A DNA stretch of 64,000 nucleotides from NCBI GenBank assembly GCA_029864565.1, contig JAOTTD010000009.1, forward strand, positions 1 to 64,000. Reading direction: 5' to 3'. Origin of the DNA: Thermoplasmata archaeon (GTDB taxonomy: Archaea; Thermoplasmatota; Thermoplasmata; UBA10834). The notes beneath the pieces are model-generated. The model was not told the origin of the DNA, did no database searches, and worked only from the letters and a program-made list of their open reading frames with translations. A program made the translations under genes and the position numbers. This document shows, in pieces, positions 19,344-29,304 of the stretch. Position 1 is the stretch's first letter. Every line of letters begins with the position of its first letter.

Positions 19344-21260
19344 GTGGCTGCGGTAAGGTTAGGCAAGATCCACCTGCGCTGGTGCGACAGCTGCAACGTC
19401 CCCGTATTGGAGCAGCCCAGCTGCAGCAGATGCAGTGGCAAGACGCGGGAGGTCAAGGTAACCCCCCCTGGGGACGCAAGACCAGCATTCGAGCACGATG
19501 TTCGCACGCTCAGAGTTCTTATAGATAGGCAATACGGCGAGGGATGCGGGAACAAAGTCATCCCGGAGAGCCGTATCGTTCTGCTCAACAAGGCGCCTGA
19601 CCTTGACAGGATGGACGAGGTCATCGTCGGCGGACATGTCGTTGGGGCAATGAGATTCGACCTCGCTTCGGGGGAGAAATTTCTGCCTAGGCCGCGGGCG
19701 GCTATTGCGATGCAGCCCGTGCTCCGCAAAGGATGGGTCAGGGTCGATGACGGTGCTGTCAACGCAATCCGTGAACGCAAGGCGAGTGCTCTTGCTGTTG
19801 GAATAGTTGACTGCGCCCCTGGAATGCTCCCGGGCGACGATGTGATAGTCCTCAACGGAGAGGGCAGGACGGTCTCGGTGGGCGTGTCCAAGATGTCATC
19901 GAGTGAGATGCAGGAGAAGAGGCGTGGGACCGCCGTCAAGACAAGGTGGGTCGCTGACGGATCGGAGTGTGGCATTGACGAAAGTAGCAGGGCGTCCTGG
20001 GCTGATGCCAGAGAAGCCAACAGAGAGGTCATAGACAGACGTGTTTCCGAGGCGACGGTGTTCATCAAGAATCTGGTAGAGGATAGAGGGCTCCCAGTTG
20101 CTGTATCCTACAGCGGAGGCAAGGACAGCCTGGCCACGTTGCTCCTCGTTCTGGATAGCGGCGTGGTGCCAAAGATGCTATTCGTCGACACAGGTCTTGA
20201 GTTCGAGGAGACGAAACGCAACGTCTTCGATACCGCGCGGAGATACTCACTTGACCTCATTGTCGAGAGCGCAGGGGACGCTTTCTGGAAGAACGTGGGC
20301 CTGTTCGGACCTCCGGCGAAGGACTTCCGATGGTGCTGTAAGACCTGCAAGCTAGGGCCCGCGACCAGGCTCATACAGAAGAATTTTCCAGAGGGAGTCC
20401 TCTCTTTCATCGGGCAGAGGGCGTACGAATCCGAAAGCAGGGCTAGGAAGGGGAGAGTCTGGAAGAACCCATGGACACCGAACCAGCTGGGCGCCTCCCC
20501 GATTCAGAAATGGACAGCGCTCCATGTATGGTTGTACCTGTTCGACCGCGATGCGTCTCACAACATCCTCTACGAGCAAGGGTTCGAACGCATAGGATGT
20601 TTCCTTTGCCCTTCGACAGACATGGCTGAGCTCAAGCTCGCGAAGAGAGTTGAAGAAGGCTACAGCAAGTGGGAGCAGACGCTGCGGTCATACTCGGAAG
20701 CGAAGGGCATGCCTGATGAGTGGCTTCGCTACAGCCTCTGGAGATGGAGGAGGATACCGAAATCCGTTCTCGAATCGATCGGGGTCGAACGCGTCGAAGG
20801 TTCGGAGCGGGATATTCAGAACGATGTCGATGCACCCATAGAGTTTCACGGAACCGAAGCTTACAGTCCTTGCGTCGAGGGAATCAGCATGGAGGGTGTG
20901 TTCACTCAGTCGCTCGATATGAAGAGGGTGGGAAACCTGCTCAATGCGATCGGCGATGTCACCATATCCCCCGACGGAAGGATAGCCGAAGTCGAGAAGA
21001 TCACTGTGTTCTCCGAGGGGCCAGTCATGATCAAGGCAAGGAACGAGCAGGAGCTGAAGGCAAAGGCGGCGATGCTGAAGGAGACGATCCTGAGAGCGAT
21101 GGAATGCGCAGGGTGCGGCATATGCGTTGCCCGTTGTCCCAAAGACGCACTCGCACTCGACGGGCGTGTGAGCATCGTCGAGAAGCTATGCGATCATTGC
21201 GGGTCCTGCTTCGGGCCTTGCCCAGTTGTCCAATTCAGGGAGGACCAGCTCGACATCTGA
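19344..21260 (+). CDS. PAPS reductase-family protein fused to N-terminal zinc finger/PUA domain and C-terminal 2x[4Fe-4S] ferredoxin
   Basis: CDSC...CSRC; PUA-like KGWVRVDDGAVNAIRERKASALAVGIVDCAPGMLPGDDVIVL; SYSGGKDSLATLLLVLD PP-loop; CAGCGICVARCPKDAL...CDHCGSCFGPCPVV. Confidence 0.88.
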   Translation: MAAVRLGKIHLRWCDSCNVPVLEQPSCSRCSGKTREVKVTPPGDARPAFEHDVRTLRVLIDRQYGEGCGNKVIPESRIVLLNKAPDLDRMDEVIVGGHVVGAMRFDLASGEKFLPRPRAAIAMQPVLRKGWVRVDDGAVNAIRERKASALAVGIVDCAPGMLPGDDVIVLNGEGRTVSVGVSKMSSSEMQEKRRGTAVKTRWVADGSECGIDESSRASWADAREANREVIDRRVSEATVFIKNLVEDRGLPVAVSYSGGKDSLATLLLVLDSGVVPKMLFVDTGLEFEETKRNVFDTARRYSLDLIVESAGDAFWKNVGLFGPPAKDFRWCCKTCKLGPATRLIQKNFPEGVLSFIGQRAYESESRARKGRVWKNPWTPNQLGASPIQKWTALHVWLYLFDRDASHNILYEQGFERIGCFLCPSTDMAELKLAKRVEEGYSKWEQTLRSYSEAKGMPDEWLRYSLWRWRRIPKSVLESIGVERVEGSERDIQNDVDAPIEFHGTEAYSPCVEGISMEGVFTQSLDMKRVGNLLNAIGDVTISPDGRIAEVEKITVFSEGPVMIKARNEQELKAKAAMLKETILRAMECAGCGICVARCPKDALALDGRVSIVEKLCDHCGSCFGPCPVVQFREDQLDI

Positions 21261-22110
21261 TGAGGGCGTCGATTGCAGCTGCGACATCTGTGGCTCTCGC
21301 CCCCCATGGCACTATCGCGACATCTCCCTGCAGGTCGTAGCCTTCCTTGATCTTGCAGCATTTCGTGAGGACAGGGCCATCGACACGCCTCTGTTTGATG
21401 AGGTCGACAGGGCACATATTGACCAGGCGCGGTTCTGCTCCGTACAACGCCTTGAATATCCTTGCTGAGAGGCTACAGCCCACAAGCGACGCGCGGTGGA
21501 CCTGTTCAGGGGTCAGTGGCGGAGTACCATCCAAATACCCCAGCAGGTTATCGTGCTCCAGGCCGGACGCCTTGCATGGGAAGAGCACAGGTCCAGAGCC
21601 AGAGGTTCCCGATAGTTCATTGATATCCAGTTCCACCACTTCGAATTTCACGAAGGTGTCCTGCAACTGCGAGTCCAGCACGTCATCGACGAGTCCAACG
21701 AGTTTCGAGGGTGAGGGTGGGACCACGTCCACCACCGTCAATTCGAACGGTTGTTGATCCACGAAGAACGAGACATGTTCAGACCTTCCACGGACGACCA
21801 CGCACCTCGTGCCTTTCGATTCCCTCAACCGCCCCATCTTCGAAGCCGATAGCACATCGAGGTCTGTATCGTCCACGAACGAAGTCTCATCCGGGAGCGA
21901 CACGATGCTAACGGAGACGATTGGCTGGAGCACACCGTTGAGTTCTTCCTTCTCAATCTGGGCAACTGCCCATTCACGGCCGTTGGTCATAACGAAGTAC
22001 TTGGTGCGTATGTATGCTCGCTTGCCGGAAAGGAATGTCTTTATGCTCTCCTCGGTGAGGGCGAAATCGACATGCCTAACGCTCACTTCCTTGCAGTGGC
22101 CTGGGAACAT
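21235..22110 (-). CDS. conserved-looking protein of unknown function
   Basis: Full-length 291-aa ORF, overlapping convergently with the PAPS reductase-like gene by 26 bp; no recognised domain. Confidence 0.6.
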   Translation of the reverse strand: MFPGHCKEVSVRHVDFALTEESIKTFLSGKRAYIRTKYFVMTNGREWAVAQIEKEELNGVLQPIVSVSIVSLPDETSFVDDTDLDVLSASKMGRLRESKGTRCVVVRGRSEHVSFFVDQQPFELTVVDVVPPSPSKLVGLVDDVLDSQLQDTFVKFEVVELDINELSGTSGSGPVLFPCKASGLEHDNLLGYLDGTPPLTPEQVHRASLVGCSLSARIFKALYGAEPRLVNMCPVDLIKQRRVDGPVLTKCCKIKEGYDLQGDVAIVPWGARATDVAAAIDALIRCRAGPP

Positions 22111-22179
22111 CTCGAATGGCTATCGAGAACAGGGTAGATAGAACCAGCGATGGGGACTGAAAGCAAAGAAAGAGGCCGT

Positions 22180-22489
22180 TGAGCCCGGATTCCACAAGTG
22201 GGAGAACGGGCCATACTGAGAGACCGAGGCGAGCTACGGCCTCGATTCTGAATGCTGGCGCAGAGGCATCATGAGAGAAGCCATTGAGGCGATCATTTCC
22301 CAGGGCTTCGACAAGATGGCCCTCAACAGGATGACCTTACTGTTCATTTCGTACAACGAACGGTCGCTTCGGCTCGCCCGCCGACTCTACTTCGTCGAAG
22401 AGGGAGTCATGAGTGAGAGCGCGTTATTCGAAGACGAGATCATCCGCGACGTGATGTCCTCGCTTCATAGGGGCGATTGGCGAGGATGA
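22180..22489 (+). pseudogene. GNAT (RimJ/RimL-like) acetyltransferase remnant
   Basis: GFHKWENGPY*ETEASYGLDSECWRRGIMREAIEAIISQGFDKMALNRMTLLFISYNERSLRLARRLYFVEEGVMSESALFEDEIIRDVMSSLHRGDW: N-terminus missing, internal stop. Confidence 0.75.
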
Positions 22490-22612
22490 TAGCCGCCGCG
22501 CTGACACGCTTCTGAGAGGATCCATCTGTCCAAATTCATGATATGATCTGCTGTTTGAGTCGTATATCTCACAACAAGATTCTTAACCTACACCTGGGAT
22601 ATCCCGAAGGTC

Positions 22613-23689
22613 GTGCGAATGAAGGGCTATCTGGTCCTAGAGGATGGGACGATTTTTGAAGGGAAGCCCTTCGGCGTTCTCAAGGAAGCCTTCGGCGAAG
22701 TCGTCTTCTCGACCGGGATGACCGGCTATCAGGAATCCCTGACGGACCCTTCGTACGCAGGTCAGATCCTGACTTGCTCATATCCGATGATCGGCAATTA
22801 TGGAATCAACCTTCAGGACAATCAGTCCTCGAAGGTCCAGGTCTGGGGCTACGTCGTGAACGAGTTGTGCGAAGTGCCCAGCCATCGTCTGAGCATTACG
22901 AGTTTGGATGGATTCCTCAGACAGCACAACATCCCGGGATTGTCGGGTATCGACACCAGAGCGTTGATTAGGAAACTCAGGACGAAGGGCACGATGAAGG
23001 GTGCGATAACAACGAGCGAGCCTGCTGATGTGCTGGAAACGGTTCGCAAGATGGACAACCCGGACAAGGAGAACCTCGTGGCCAGGGTTAGCACGAAATC
23101 CATTCGGTCCTTCGAGTCTGGCAAGAGAAGGAGCGTCGTGGTTATCGACTGCGGAGTCAAGGACAACATAATCAAAGAACTGCAGGCGCGGTTCGACGTC
23201 CATCAGGTTCCCTACGATTACCCAGTGGAAGACATCCGGGCGCTTGACCCCGACGGAATATTCATCACTAACGGTCCTGGAAACCCCGCGCACGAAGACC
23301 TCAGGTCGACGGTCGTGGCCACATTGAAAGCGCTCAAGGACGAGATGCCCATGATGGGAATATGCCTCGGCAACCAATTGCTGGCGCTCACACTAGGCGC
23401 GAGGACCTACAAGCTCAAATTCGGCCATAGAGGGGTCAACCAACCTGTTGGATTCGGCAGGCGTGTGTTCGTCACTTCGCAGAATCACGGGTTCGCTGTG
23501 GACGGCCCAACCGCTGCGGATGTCGGAATGGATGTCACATTCAAGAACCTCAACGACGGCACGGTGGAGGGTATGAGGCACTCTGGGTTGCCGATATTCT
23601 CGGTCCAGTTCCACCCAGAAGCGAAACCGGGTCCTCAAGACACTACGTTCCTGTTTGACGAGTTTGCTAGGGTGTTGGAGGAATCCTGA
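22613..23689 (+). CDS. carA: carbamoyl-phosphate synthase small subunit
   Basis: GYLVLEDGTIFEGKPFG...VFSTGMTGYQESLTDPSYAGQIL...GICLGNQLLAL. Confidence 0.96.
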   Translation: MRMKGYLVLEDGTIFEGKPFGVLKEAFGEVVFSTGMTGYQESLTDPSYAGQILTCSYPMIGNYGINLQDNQSSKVQVWGYVVNELCEVPSHRLSITSLDGFLRQHNIPGLSGIDTRALIRKLRTKGTMKGAITTSEPADVLETVRKMDNPDKENLVARVSTKSIRSFESGKRRSVVVIDCGVKDNIIKELQARFDVHQVPYDYPVEDIRALDPDGIFITNGPGNPAHEDLRSTVVATLKALKDEMPMMGICLGNQLLALTLGARTYKLKFGHRGVNQPVGFGRRVFVTSQNHGFAVDGPTAADVGMDVTFKNLNDGTVEGMRHSGLPIFSVQFHPEAKPGPQDTTFLFDEFARVLEES

Positions 23690-26600
23690 TGCCAATGAGA
23701 GGCGACCTGAACAGAATAATGGTTGTCGGTTCGGGCCCGATTGTGATTGGCCAGGCAGCAGAGTTCGACTTCTCCGGCTCGCAGGCGTGCAAATCACTGC
23801 GGGAGGAGGGGTACACCACCATACTGGTCAACTCAAATCCGGCGACAATCCAGACCGACACGGAGACCGCGGACCACGTATACATCGAACCGCTCGACGC
23901 AGCCACGCTGGAGAAAGTCCTTGAAAAGGAGAGGATTCAGGGCATACTGGCCGGCATGGGAGGGCAGACCGCGCTGAACCTGTGCTCCGAACTCGCGGAG
24001 AAGGGCATTCTCGACAGACTGGGCGTCCAGCTCCTAGGCACGAAGACGAGGGCGATTGCGCTTTCGGAGGACAGGGAGCTGTTCAGGAAGACAATGCTAG
24101 ACCTCGGGGAGCCGATACCGAAGAGCAGGACCGTGAACTCCATAGAGCAGGCGAAGCAGGCAGTGGAGGTTATGGGCAGATACCCCGTGCTCGTCCGCCC
24201 CGCGTACACCCTCGGTGGCACAGGGGGCGGCATCGCACACGACGAGGAGGAGTTGACGCACATAGTTGGCAGAGGCTTGATCTACTCCAGGATCAAGCAG
24301 GTTCTGATAGAGGAGAGCGTCATAGGTTGGAAGGAGTACGAGTACGAGGTCATGAGGGACGCGAACGACAACACCATCATCGTGTGCAACATGGAGAACC
24401 TCGACCCGATGGGAATCCACACAGGAGAGAGCATCGTGGTCGCGCCCGCTCAAACCCTCAGCGACTCGGACCATCAGATGTTGCGTACAGCAGCTCTGAA
24501 GATCATAAGAGCACTTGAAATCGAGGGCGGCGCGAACATCCAGTTCGCCATGAATCACTCGACAGGGGAATACAGAATAATCGAGGTGAACCCGAGAGTG
24601 TCCCGCAGCTCAGCCCTGGCCTCAAAGGCGACGGGGTACCCGATAGCCAGGGTTGCGGCGAAGATAGCCGTGGGGATGACTCTGGACGAAATACCTAACG
24701 CGATAACGAAGAAGACTTGCTCCGCCTTCGAACCGTCCATCGATTACATAGTCGTGAAGATACCAAGGTGGCCCTTCGACAAGTTCAGGACCGTCGACCG
24801 GCGGCTAGGGACTCAGATGAAAAGCACGGGAGAAGTGATGGCGATCGGCCGCAACTTCGAGGAGGCGCTCCTGAAAGCTGTGAGATCCCTTGAGATAGAC
24901 AAGATGGGGCTTGAGGGCGACACGTGGAGCGACGCCGAACTCGAACGGCTTTTGGCCGAGGCCACGGACTCGCGGCTATTCGAAATCGCCGAGGCCTTGA
25001 GACGCGGTATGCCGACGAGCAGGGTGTGCGAGCTGACAGGCTGGGACACGTTCTTCGTGACCAAGATTCAGCGGCTGATAGAACTCGAGGCCGAGCTAGC
25101 GAATGGGCATCCGCCTGGGCTGCTGGCGACTGTCAAGAAGCTGGGCTTCGGGGACGAGTACATCTCCCGTCTCTCCAAGACCGATGCGCATTCGGTTAGG
25201 AGGGCAAGGAAGTCCGCAAAGGTAGAGCCCACGTACAAGATGGTCGATACGTGCGCAGCTGAGTTCGAGGCTGAGACACCGTACTTCTACTCGACATATG
25301 AGCAGGAATGCGAGGCACGGCCTTCTGATAACACGAAGATCATTGTGGTTGGCTCTGGCCCCATTCGCATAGGCCAGGGGATAGAATTCGATTACTGCTG
25401 CGTACACGCATCGCTCGCCCTGAAGGAGGAGGGAATCGACGCTGTGATAGTAAACAACAACCCCGAGACGGTCTCAACTGATTTCGATGTCTCGACCCGA
25501 CTGTATTTCGAGCCGATCACTGCGGAGGACGTATTGAACATCATAGAGCGGGAGGATGCCGACGGCGTCATGCTTCAGTTCGGTGGGCAAACGGCGATCA
25601 ACCTGGCAATGCCCATTCAGGAAGCCCTAAGAGGCAGCAAGACGAAGATACTCGGAACATCACCAGACTCGATTGACCTCGCGGAGGACAGGAAGAGGTT
25701 CTCGAGCCTCATGGACAGGCTGGGCATTGCGCAGCCGAAATCGGGAACCGGGCTCTCGTTCGACGAAGTAAGGAGCCTGGCTAGTGAGATCGGGTATCCT
25801 GTGCTCATCAGGCCGAGCTACGTCCTGGGAGGGCGCGCGATGGAGATTGTCTACAACGACTCCGAGCTGGAGATGTACATGAAATCCGCCGCGAAGGTAT
25901 CGAGGAACCATCCGATCCTGGTCGACAAGTACCTCACCCACGCCATCGAGATAGACGTCGATGCGATCTGCGACGGCAGGGAGGTCTACATCGGCGGGAT
26001 ACTCGAACACATAGAGGAGGCGGGCGTCCATTCTGGCGACGCGACTATGGTCCTTCCGCCGCAGACTATCTCTGACGCGGCATTGGACGATATAAGGGCA
26101 ATAACCAAGAAGGTGGCGTTGGCGCTGAACACAAAAGGACTGATGAATCTTCAGCTCGCCTACAAGGATGGAACGGTGTACATGCTCGAGGCAAATCCCA
26201 GGGCAAGCAGGACGGTCCCTGTGATATCCAAGGCCACGGGGATCCCGCTTGCCAAGATAGCGACGAAGGTCATGCTGGGCAGAACGCTCGAGGAGCTTGG
26301 CCTCCAGGGGGAGGCTATACTTGACCATGTTGCGGTGAAGGCATCGGTGTTCCCGTTCCTCAAACTCCCAGGGGTAGACAGCATTCTGGGACCGGAGATG
26401 AAATCCACGGGCGAGGTCATGGGAATCGACCGTTCGTACCCGGCCGCCGTATGGAAGGCGCTGGTTGCATCTGGTCAGAAGCTCCCTAGCAGCGGCAACG
26501 TCTACATTAGCGTAAGCGACGAGGACAAGGAGACAGCGGTTTCGGAGATTGCGTTCCGACTTCAGAAGCTCGGCTTCGGCATATATGCCACCAAAGGGAC

Positions 26601-26901
26601 AGCGACGCATCTACGCTCAAAGGGCATGGCTGTCACTACGGTCTATCGGATATCCGAGAACACATCGCCAGACGCACTCTCTCTGATGCGGGGAGGAAAG
26701 GTGCAGATGATAGTAAATACGCCGACGGAATCGTCGGGCGCTAGGAGAGATGGCTACATGATGCGGAGGCTCGCAGTGGAGCTCGAGATACCGATGTTCA
26801 CAACGACCAAGGGAGCGAGCGCTGCGGTCATGGGGATGGAGCACGCAATGACAAAGGCGATCCAGGTGAACGACCTCGCGTCCTTCCATCGCAGCAATTG
26901 A
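23689..26901 (+). CDS. carB: carbamoyl-phosphate synthase large subunit
   Basis: 1070 aa; two ATP-grasp halves (VVGSGPIVIGQAAEFDFSGSQAC; VVGSGPIRIGQGIEFDYCCVHA). Confidence 0.97.
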   Translation: MPMRGDLNRIMVVGSGPIVIGQAAEFDFSGSQACKSLREEGYTTILVNSNPATIQTDTETADHVYIEPLDAATLEKVLEKERIQGILAGMGGQTALNLCSELAEKGILDRLGVQLLGTKTRAIALSEDRELFRKTMLDLGEPIPKSRTVNSIEQAKQAVEVMGRYPVLVRPAYTLGGTGGGIAHDEEELTHIVGRGLIYSRIKQVLIEESVIGWKEYEYEVMRDANDNTIIVCNMENLDPMGIHTGESIVVAPAQTLSDSDHQMLRTAALKIIRALEIEGGANIQFAMNHSTGEYRIIEVNPRVSRSSALASKATGYPIARVAAKIAVGMTLDEIPNAITKKTCSAFEPSIDYIVVKIPRWPFDKFRTVDRRLGTQMKSTGEVMAIGRNFEEALLKAVRSLEIDKMGLEGDTWSDAELERLLAEATDSRLFEIAEALRRGMPTSRVCELTGWDTFFVTKIQRLIELEAELANGHPPGLLATVKKLGFGDEYISRLSKTDAHSVRRARKSAKVEPTYKMVDTCAAEFEAETPYFYSTYEQECEARPSDNTKIIVVGSGPIRIGQGIEFDYCCVHASLALKEEGIDAVIVNNNPETVSTDFDVSTRLYFEPITAEDVLNIIEREDADGVMLQFGGQTAINLAMPIQEALRGSKTKILGTSPDSIDLAEDRKRFSSLMDRLGIAQPKSGTGLSFDEVRSLASEIGYPVLIRPSYVLGGRAMEIVYNDSELEMYMKSAAKVSRNHPILVDKYLTHAIEIDVDAICDGREVYIGGILEHIEEAGVHSGDATMVLPPQTISDAALDDIRAITKKVALALNTKGLMNLQLAYKDGTVYMLEANPRASRTVPVISKATGIPLAKIATKVMLGRTLEELGLQGEAILDHVAVKASVFPFLKLPGVDSILGPEMKSTGEVMGIDRSYPAAVWKALVASGQKLPSSGNVYISVSDEDKETAVSEIAFRLQKLGFGIYATKGTATHLRSKGMAVTTVYRISENTSPDALSLMRGGKVQMIVNTPTESSGARRDGYMMRRLAVELEIPMFTTTKGASAAVMGMEHAMTKAIQVNDLASFHRSN

Positions 26902-26912
26902 AGATTCCGAGT

Positions 26913-27707
26913 TCAACCTTGTTCTCTAAGACTCTCGTACGCCAGCTCAGCACCTTTTCGACCTGAGAGCAGCATAGACCCAAAAGTGGGACCCATGCGG
27001 GGAAGGCCGTATGTCGCGGACACGGACATCCCGACGACTATAAGTCCGGGATGGACGTACCCCGTGCGTTCGACCACTTCGTCCTCGCTCTTTTCGATCC
27101 ACATTGCACCGCAGCCGGGTATTTTCAAAAGACCCCTCTCCTCCAGCTTGCGCGCGACTGAGGCGTCATGGCCGGTCCCGTCGATGACGACCTTGGTCTC
27201 TATGGATATGGGGTCAACGCACGCAACGGGCTTGGGCAGATAGGATATCGGAGACCAGTTTATGACGACTCCTGAGACCTTGTCCTTGTCCCTCAGAACG
27301 ACGTCATCGAAGGCCACCATGTTCAGAACCTTAGCACCAGCCTCGCACGCGGCGGCAATCAGCTTTGAGCACGCGAGAGGCCCTGGGGTTGTGTAAAGAC
27401 CCTTTTCGAACTCCTTGTACCTAATGCCGAGCTCATCCAACATCTTATGTGCGGGGGCGCGCACCGTTACGGAATTCATCAGGAATCCACCCATCCAGAA
27501 GCCCCCGCCGAGGTAGTTGTTCTTCTCGATTATGACGACATTAGCTCCCTTGTTTGCTAGGTCGTGGGCAGCTATCAGCCCGCTCGGGCCGCCACCTACG
27601 ACCACCACATCAGTGCTGATTATCTCGTTCATCTCCCGCGTGAACTCCGAGACGATAGCCCTCGTCACGGAGCTCTCAGATGATCTCTCGAATATTGGCA
27701 TCGGCAT
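26913..27707 (-). CDS. thi4: archaeal Thi4 thiazole synthase
   Basis: TRAIVSEFTREMNEIISTDVVVVGGGPSGLIAAHDLANKGANVVIIEKNNYLGGGFWMGG...VIDGTGHDASV. Confidence 0.9.
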   Translation of the reverse strand: MPMPIFERSSESSVTRAIVSEFTREMNEIISTDVVVVGGGPSGLIAAHDLANKGANVVIIEKNNYLGGGFWMGGFLMNSVTVRAPAHKMLDELGIRYKEFEKGLYTTPGPLACSKLIAAACEAGAKVLNMVAFDDVVLRDKDKVSGVVINWSPISYLPKPVACVDPISIETKVVIDGTGHDASVARKLEERGLLKIPGCGAMWIEKSEDEVVERTGYVHPGLIVVGMSVSATYGLPRMGPTFGSMLLSGRKGAELAYESLREQG

Positions 27708-27916
27708 ACACCAGTTCGCTTAAACCGCAAACCTGGTACCCGAATATAGAGTTATTGTATCACATACCTGCGGAGCCGCGGCAGGCGCGCGGCCGTGTGC
27801 GGGACAATGATAAAGCCCTCCCGAAGACAACCAGAACAAGGGGCGGAGCTGATGCCTCAGAATCGGTGCCCCGCAGACGCAATCATCTGGCTCCGCTCCA
27901 CCGTTGGGGTGCGAAT

Positions 27917-28063
27917 GTGACGACAGAAACGGATCCCGTCTGCAAAATGAAGGTAGAGACAGACACCGCAAAATTGATGTCGGTGTACCAGGGAAGAGAG
28001 TACTTCTTCTGTGCCCCTGGATGCAAGAACGCGTTCGACAAGGACCCGGCCAAGTTCCTCTGA
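27917..28063 (+). CDS. small YHS-domain protein
   Basis: VTTETDPVCKMKVETDTAKLMSVYQGREYFFCAPGCKNAFDKDPAKFL; GTG start. Confidence 0.8.
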   Translation: MTTETDPVCKMKVETDTAKLMSVYQGREYFFCAPGCKNAFDKDPAKFL

Positions 28064-28095
28064 GTGGAAGCACCAGCTTCGTCCGAGCCACCGGC

Positions 28096-28707
28096 TCAGA
28101 CGGTGACGAAGGGACTGGCCGCCTCTTTCAGGCGGTCGTACTTCTCCTTGTACAGCTTCGCACAGACACCGCAGCAGACATAATGGGTCTTACCGTCCAG
28201 CTTGAGCTTCACGCCCTCGTCCCTCATCTGATGGCCACAGTAGTAGCATTTGAGATGCAGGCCGCTTTCGGTCGTCAACGAGGCGCGTGGCATCTCTTTC
28301 TCAGTCTTCAGTATCATTGAGTTGTCAATCTTGGCAATCTCGGATATCCTGGACAGGGACTGGATAAAGGTCTGGTATTTCTTCTGGTCGTAGAACGACA
28401 GAATGCATAGTATTCGCGAATCGGATAGCACGTGGACCTGCCTGACAATATCCTCGCCCTTGATCCTATCGACAACTGCGTCAATCTCAGACGGTTTTGC
28501 CTCGATGAGAATAGCCACAGACACCTGGCCGAGCAAGTCCGCATCGAGCACCACAGAGTACCCTCTTATGAGTCCGTTGTCCGTCATGGCCTGCACTCTT
28601 GAACTCACCGTTGGTGTGCTCACTTTCACCCTTGAAGATATCTCTCTGAAGGATGCTCTACCGTCGGTCTGCAATTCGCTCAAGATCTTCCTGTCCGTTT
28701 CGTCCAC
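28096..28707 (-). CDS. Lrp/AsnC-family regulator with C-terminal TRASH metal-binding domain
   Basis: VDETDRKILSELQTDGRASFREISSRVKVSTPTVSSRVQAM HTH; KCYYCGHQMRDEGVKLKLDGKTHYVCCGVCAKLYKEKY TRASH; GTG start 28707 proposed (ORF open to 28875). Confidence 0.82.
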   Translation of the reverse strand: MDETDRKILSELQTDGRASFREISSRVKVSTPTVSSRVQAMTDNGLIRGYSVVLDADLLGQVSVAILIEAKPSEIDAVVDRIKGEDIVRQVHVLSDSRILCILSFYDQKKYQTFIQSLSRISEIAKIDNSMILKTEKEMPRASLTTESGLHLKCYYCGHQMRDEGVKLKLDGKTHYVCCGVCAKLYKEKYDRLKEAASPFVTV

Positions 28708-28932
28708 CGATTTAACCCCGTTAACAGTTGTACGCCCGAGGTCATAGTCTTTTCGATTGACAGGTACGGGTACGTTGTGGGCGTCAGAACGTTCTGCGGC
28801 AGTCTGGCATGCACACAAAAGCAGCATTCGACCGATTCCGCTCAACGGCGATTTGGCCGACAAGGCCGAAAACACTTTCTGAACGTTCGCCTCGCGCCTG
28901 CAACAATTAGTTATTCAGAGACCGCATTCCGA

Positions 28933-29220
28933 ATGAGCATGACGAACAAAGTCAACGCTGCCCACATACTTGTAAAGGATGAGGCAAAAGCCAAGAGCCT
29001 CTTGGCAATGGTCAAATCCGGCGAAGACTTCGCGGCGCTTGCCCGGACGCACTCGGAATGCCCCTCTGCCAAGAACGGAGGGAGCCTCGGATGGTTTGGC
29101 AAGGGACAAATGGTGAAGGAGTTCGAGGACGCTGCGTTCAACGGCAAGAAAGGAGAGACCGTCGGTCCGGTGAAGACCCAGTTCGGTTGGCACCTGATCA
29201 AGGTAGTCGACACGAAGTGA
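28933..29220 (+). CDS. parvulin-type peptidyl-prolyl cis-trans isomerase
   Basis: NAAHILVKDEAKAKSLLAMVKSGEDFAALARTHSECPSAKNGGSLGWFGKGQMVKEFEDAAF...TQFGWHLIKV. Confidence 0.92.
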   Translation: MSMTNKVNAAHILVKDEAKAKSLLAMVKSGEDFAALARTHSECPSAKNGGSLGWFGKGQMVKEFEDAAFNGKKGETVGPVKTQFGWHLIKVVDTK

Positions 29221-29304
29221 TTCCCAGTTGCACACCTAAGTCACATGGCGTAATAGAACGAAGGGGAAGGGTCTGATAGGTCTATGAAGGCCATTAGCTC
29301 GGCA

